Source of the DNA: Candidatus Dadabacteria bacterium
GTDB taxonomy: Bacteria > Desulfobacterota_D > UBA1144 > Nemesobacterales > Nemesobacteraceae
Assembly: GCA_026705445.1 (NCBI GenBank)
Contig: JAPPAR010000011.1
Coordinates: 74,525 to 138,524, forward strand
Direction of reading: 5' to 3'
DNA: 64,000 bases
Part shown: one piece after another, positions 61,855 to 64,000 of the stretch
Position numbering within the stretch: the first letter of the stretch is position 1
Layout: each line of letters starts with the position of its first letter
Notes under the pieces: model-generated
Seen by the model: the letters and a program-made list of their open reading frames with translations, nothing else
The model's database searches: none
What the model was told of the DNA's origin: nothing
Position numbers and translations under genes: made by a program

Positions 61855-62664
61855 ATGCTCTCAGGTATAACGTCTTCAGATAGTATAAAATGGGCCGTGT
61901 TCACGGTTTTTCTACTGTTTTTCGCCTTGTTCCGCTTACCGGCAGATCCGGCCTTGGCCCAGGGTTTTTACTTTGGAGGGGCGGTCGGCGTTGAGTACGC
62001 CGACGTGGACTACGGGAAATCAATAACCCTCAACCCTCCCGATGCCGCATCCGTGACAAACCGGGATGGCGATTCCGGCCAGGGGGTGATAAGTTCCTTC
62101 AAGGCCGTTTTGGGGCATCGCTGGAACCTCTCAGGCGGCCTTTATTTTTCAGGGGAAATCGACTTGGCTCTCAGGCCTGACAGTCCAATAAAGGGTTCAA
62201 TAGAGGGCACCACGACTCCTGGAAACCCCGACAGCGACGTGTTTCCCGGCAACTGGTCCCTCAACAAGAACCGCGATGCGGGATTCAGCGTCAAACTCGG
62301 TTACTCTTCCGGGGAAGCGGGTTTTTTGGGCGGTTCGGTCTATGCGCTCGCCGGAGTGAGGCGTCTTGACGTAGAGATTGAAACCACTGCCACAGGTGTG
62401 CTGTCGGACGGTCAGACGTTTATTGATTCCAAGGCCCGCAGGGATTTTTCCGTGACGCCATGGGTTTTCGGTGGCGGTATAGAAATCGGCAACGAAAAGA
62501 GCCGGCTTGACCTGAGGACGACCTATTCAAGATATGACTTAAGCCACGAAAGCCCAAGCGGAACGGAACTCGTCCCGTCGGTGGTCGGTTTAGAATTCGA
62601 AGTTTCCGAGTGGGCAGTCCACCTCGGCTACACGTGGTCACCCGGATTCGGGCTGGGCCTCTGA
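61855..62664 (+). CDS. Small outer-membrane beta-barrel protein
   Basis: This protein of about 269 residues begins MLSGITSSDSIKWAVFTVFL, a signal peptide ending near ALAQGFYFGG, followed by alternating strands (GVEYADVDYG, FSGEIDLALR, FSVKLGYSS, GSVYALAGVRRLDVEIE, FGGGIEIGNEKSRLDLRTTYSRYDL, WAVHLGYTWSPGFGLGL) ending in an aromatic residue region. It resembles the OmpA-beta-barrel/Opacity-like porin group without a clear ligand. The gene runs against the surrounding yidC/yidD operon. An earlier frame extension to 61747 has no support. Confidence 0.72.
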   Translation: MLSGITSSDSIKWAVFTVFLLFFALFRLPADPALAQGFYFGGAVGVEYADVDYGKSITLNPPDAASVTNRDGDSGQGVISSFKAVLGHRWNLSGGLYFSGEIDLALRPDSPIKGSIEGTTTPGNPDSDVFPGNWSLNKNRDAGFSVKLGYSSGEAGFLGGSVYALAGVRRLDVEIETTATGVLSDGQTFIDSKARRDFSVTPWVFGGGIEIGNEKSRLDLRTTYSRYDLSHESPSGTELVPSVVGLEFEVSEWAVHLGYTWSPGFGLGL

Positions 62665-62750
62665 AATTCTGCAACTGTCCGGACCCCTGTTTGCCTGGCC
62701 AGCGTCATATCCTGTCCTGCAATAAATGAACGCGCTTTCCCGAAACCGAT

Positions 62751-62999
62751 TCACTTCTTACCCTCATCACTTTTCTTTGCTACGGGATCGTATCCCCCGG
62801 CGCTCAGGGGATGACATCGCAGTATTCTCCTTATGGTCATCCAGGTTCCCGCCACGGCTCCGTGTTCTCTAAGCGCTTCGATTGAATACGCCGAGCAGCT
62901 GGGGTGAAACCTGCAGGTGGAGGGAAGCAGGGGAGAAACTGTCTTCTGGTAGAGCTTTACCAGAAAAACGAGGAACTTGACCGGGAGTTTTTCTTTCAT
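62751..62999 (-). CDS. yidD: Membrane protein insertion efficiency factor YidD
   Basis: This 82-residue protein has the YidD pattern: [35 protein letters not shown] and [16 protein letters not shown]. YidD assists YidC-dependent insertion. Its start overlaps the rnpA stop by four bases. The next normal neighbour, yidC, is separated by the opposite-strand beta-barrel gene. Confidence 0.95.
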   Translation of the reverse strand: MKEKLPVKFLVFLVKLYQKTVSPLLPSTCRFHPSCSAYSIEALREHGAVAGTWMTIRRILRCHPLSAGGYDPVAKKSDEGKK

Positions 63000-63355
63000 T
63001 TGAGGCTGTCTGCGAGTTTCCTTATTTCCGAGCGGAGTTCAGAGAATTTCTTGCCCGACACGTCGTTTTTTATTATGAATACAACGTCATTTGAGCAAAA
63101 CTCCGGCTTGTTTTTTCTGAAAACCTCCCTCAGCACCCTTTTCATCCTGTTTCTCCTGACGGCGCTTGCCGACGCTTTTTTGCCCACGGACACTCCCAGG
63201 CGGGGAAACCCGAGTGAGTTGGGCTTTGCGTAGAGTATGAAGTTTTTCGAGTGGGTTTTAGTGCCTTCTGAGAGTATGTTGCGAAAATCGCGGGATGCTT
63301 TTACTTTGAATTTTGCGGGAAACGAGCTGTCTTGCTCGAACGCTACTTTTTCCAT
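62996..63355 (-). CDS. rnpA: Ribonuclease P protein component
   Basis: RnpA is the protein partner of the RNA enzyme that matures tRNA 5' ends. The 119-residue protein starts [12 protein letters not shown] and contains the family core: [41 protein letters not shown] and [19 protein letters not shown]. The open frame runs upstream to 63829, but that part is not a real extension: rpmH occupies it in another frame. The RnpA start at 63355 lies inside the end of rpmH (overlap 13 bases), giving translational coupling. Confidence 0.95.
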   Translation of the reverse strand: MEKVAFEQDSSFPAKFKVKASRDFRNILSEGTKTHSKNFILYAKPNSLGFPRLGVSVGKKASASAVRRNRMKRVLREVFRKNKPEFCSNDVVFIIKNDVSGKKFSELRSEIRKLADSLK

Positions 63356-63492
63356 CTCCCAACCGTGAGAACGTATCTTCCCTTGGCAGTTCTTCTCTTG
63401 AGTACGCTCCTGCCTCCCCTCGTGCTCAGTCTTGCGCGGAAGCCGTGTGTTCTGAGCCTCTTTTTTACGTGCGGTTGATAAGTCCTTTTCAT
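63343..63492 (-). CDS. rpmH: 50S ribosomal protein L34
   Basis: This 49-residue ribosomal protein begins [20 protein letters not shown] and continues [20 protein letters not shown], the classic L34 sequence; the usual tail GRWKK is slightly longer than in E. coli. It is too short for many ORF searches but certain. It overlaps rnpA by 13 bases. It is the first gene of the rpmH-rnpA-yidD set, and the promoter at 63504-63532 starts only about five bases upstream of the ATG. Confidence 0.95.
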   Translation of the reverse strand: MKRTYQPHVKKRLRTHGFRARLSTRGGRSVLKRRTAKGRYVLTVGRWKK

Positions 63493-63503
63493 AGTGGGGG
63501 GTC

Positions 63504-63532
63504 AGAATAACACGTAAGGATTTGAAGGTCAA
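63504..63532 (-). promoter_or_regulatory. Promoter of rpmH, probably leaderless
   Basis: On the minus strand, TTGACC (63532-63527), 17 bases, TATTCT (63509-63504). The start would be near 63497, five bases from the rpmH ATG, and the leader is C-rich without a ribosome binding site. Confidence 0.6.
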
Positions 63533-63580
63533 GCTCAGAAATTCCCGGCGTGCGTACGACACTCGAGGTTTCACAGCAGA

Positions 63581-63609
63581 TTGACAATAAACGAGTTCTT
63601 GTAAATAAT
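63581..63609 (+). promoter_or_regulatory. Promoter of the oadG-oadA operon
   Basis: TTGACA (63581-63586), 17 bases, AATAAT (63604-63609). It would start near 63616, leaving a leader of about 38 bases before the ATG at 63654. Confidence 0.6.
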
Positions 63610-63653
63610 TGATACCCATCAAATTAAACGGTTTTTGAGATTCTTCGTCCATT

Positions 63654-63878
63654 ATGATCCTTGAAGGCGTAAAACTCATGGTCATTGGTATGACCATAGT
63701 ATTTGTTTTCCTCCTTGTCCTGATGCTGAGCGTTATGCTGTCCGCGAAGCTTTTTAAAGACAGCGACGCGCGTGCGCCCTCGGATTCCGGGGCGTCCAAA
63801 AAATCCAGAAAGGACGTCATTCCGGTCATAGCCGCAGCAGTTGCAGCCTACAGGGCGAAGCATGCCGGCGACGGCTAG
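63654..63878 (+). CDS. Oxaloacetate decarboxylase gamma (OadG)-like small membrane subunit
   Basis: This 74-residue protein has a single N-terminal helix (LMVIGMTIVFVFLLVLMLSVMLSA, about 8-31) and a polar tail, as in OadG/MmdD subunits that hold sodium-pumping decarboxylases together. The call is backed by the next gene, which is OadA-like. No clear ribosome binding site is visible. The beta subunit would be expected beyond the window. Confidence 0.75.
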   Translation: MILEGVKLMVIGMTIVFVFLLVLMLSVMLSAKLFKDSDARAPSDSGASKKSRKDVIPVIAAAVAAYRAKHAGDG

Positions 63879-63904
63879 ATTTTGAAAGCCTCAGGATCTT
63901 ACTT

Positions 63905-64000
63905 ATGAAGAAAATCTTGTTTCAGGATACATCCTTTCGCGACGGGTTTCAGTCCGTTTTCGGTGCGAGGGTGCTTACAGAAGACTTCATCCCTGCGGTC
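63905..64000 (+). CDS. OadA/pyruvate carboxylase subunit B-like, N-terminal fragment
   Basis: An ATG at 63905 opens MKKILFQDTSFRDGFQSVFG and continues ARVLTEDFIPAV to the window edge. TSFRDGFQSV is the metal-binding DxxxRDGxQS start of carboxyltransferase (HMGL-like) domains, normally DTTLRDGQQS in OadA and PycB. It lies 26 bases after oadG on the same strand. This is the alpha subunit that carboxylates or decarboxylates oxaloacetate or methylmalonyl groups; the product cannot be decided from 32 residues. Confidence 0.75.
   Translation, partial: MKKILFQDTSFRDGFQSVFGARVLTEDFIPAV

Noticed and set aside
63356-63829. N-terminal extension of the rnpA frame
   Set aside because: It covers rpmH in another frame and the promoter region; the real RnpA start at 63355 matches the family.
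1-64000. CRISPR array or insertion sequence
   Set aside because: No regularly spaced direct repeats and no transposase gene were found on reading the window.

Overview
The window looks like the replication-origin region of a Gram-negative bacterial chromosome with moderately high GC. The outer-membrane character is shown by a TonB-dependent receptor, an MltA-type murein hydrolase, a YidC with a large periplasmic domain and a small beta-barrel gene. The mixture of genes (FolE2, CofD of the F420 pathway, MidA, HdrD-like membrane Fe-S protein, DUF35, oxaloacetate-decarboxylase-type subunits, IhfA after PheT) fits an uncultured delta-proteobacterium-like or Dadabacteria-like lineage better than a well-known model group. 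That placement is an inference and was not tested by any search. Start codons are unusually relaxed, with many TTG starts, and some strong promoters sit so close to the ATG that leaderless translation is likely.

Layout. 0-3.3 kb: dnaA and dnaN on the minus strand with an AT-rich intergenic origin (tandem degenerate DnaA boxes plus a DnaA-trio-like tract), and the start of a PilM/GspL-like gene after dnaN. 3.3-7.6 kb: thiL, two CNNM/CorC transporters, a DsbA-family protein. 7.6-11.8 kb: a TonB receptor divergent from a secreted double-cache protein that ends in a sorting-signal-like tail. 12-17.5 kb: membrane HdrD-like Fe-S protein, then a folate block (pabB, pabC, MazG-like, folE2). 17.9-21.7 kb: MidA, a duplicated AhpD-like protein, and mnmE flanked by two perfect parS sites, the first also forming a terminator hairpin. 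21.8-22.5 kb: two small AT-rich orphan genes. 22.9-28.7 kb: pheT, ihfA, DUF502, tilS, ROK kinase. 28.9-33.8 kb: mltA, Suc/Fer-like, cofD, PpiD-like. 34-42.6 kb: smc, secA, a small membrane protein, PCD, folK, folD.

42.7-46.95 kb is an accessory island with AT-rich segments. It holds a Panacea-type antitoxin and RelE/ParE-like toxin behind a 14-bp inverted-repeat operator, an emopamil-binding-like membrane protein, a zinc-peptidase-like gene broken by a frameshift in a C run, and an AAA ATPase whose promoter spacer is a perfect palindrome.

47-64 kb: thiD, DUF35 protein, phosphomannomutase, trpE-trpG, a KefB-type antiporter, two paralogous acyl-CoA ligases with an antiparallel Na/Ca exchanger between them, tadA, then the rpmH-rnpA-yidD-yidC-khpB set on the minus strand, interrupted by an opposite-strand beta-barrel gene. 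The right edge starts an oadG-oadA type decarboxylase operon.

Functionally the window joins replication initiation and segregation (dnaA, dnaN, parS, smc), envelope biogenesis (secA, yidC, yidD, ppiD, mltA), translation (mnmE, tilS, tadA, pheT, rpmH, rnpA) and cofactor synthesis (folate, thiamine, F420).
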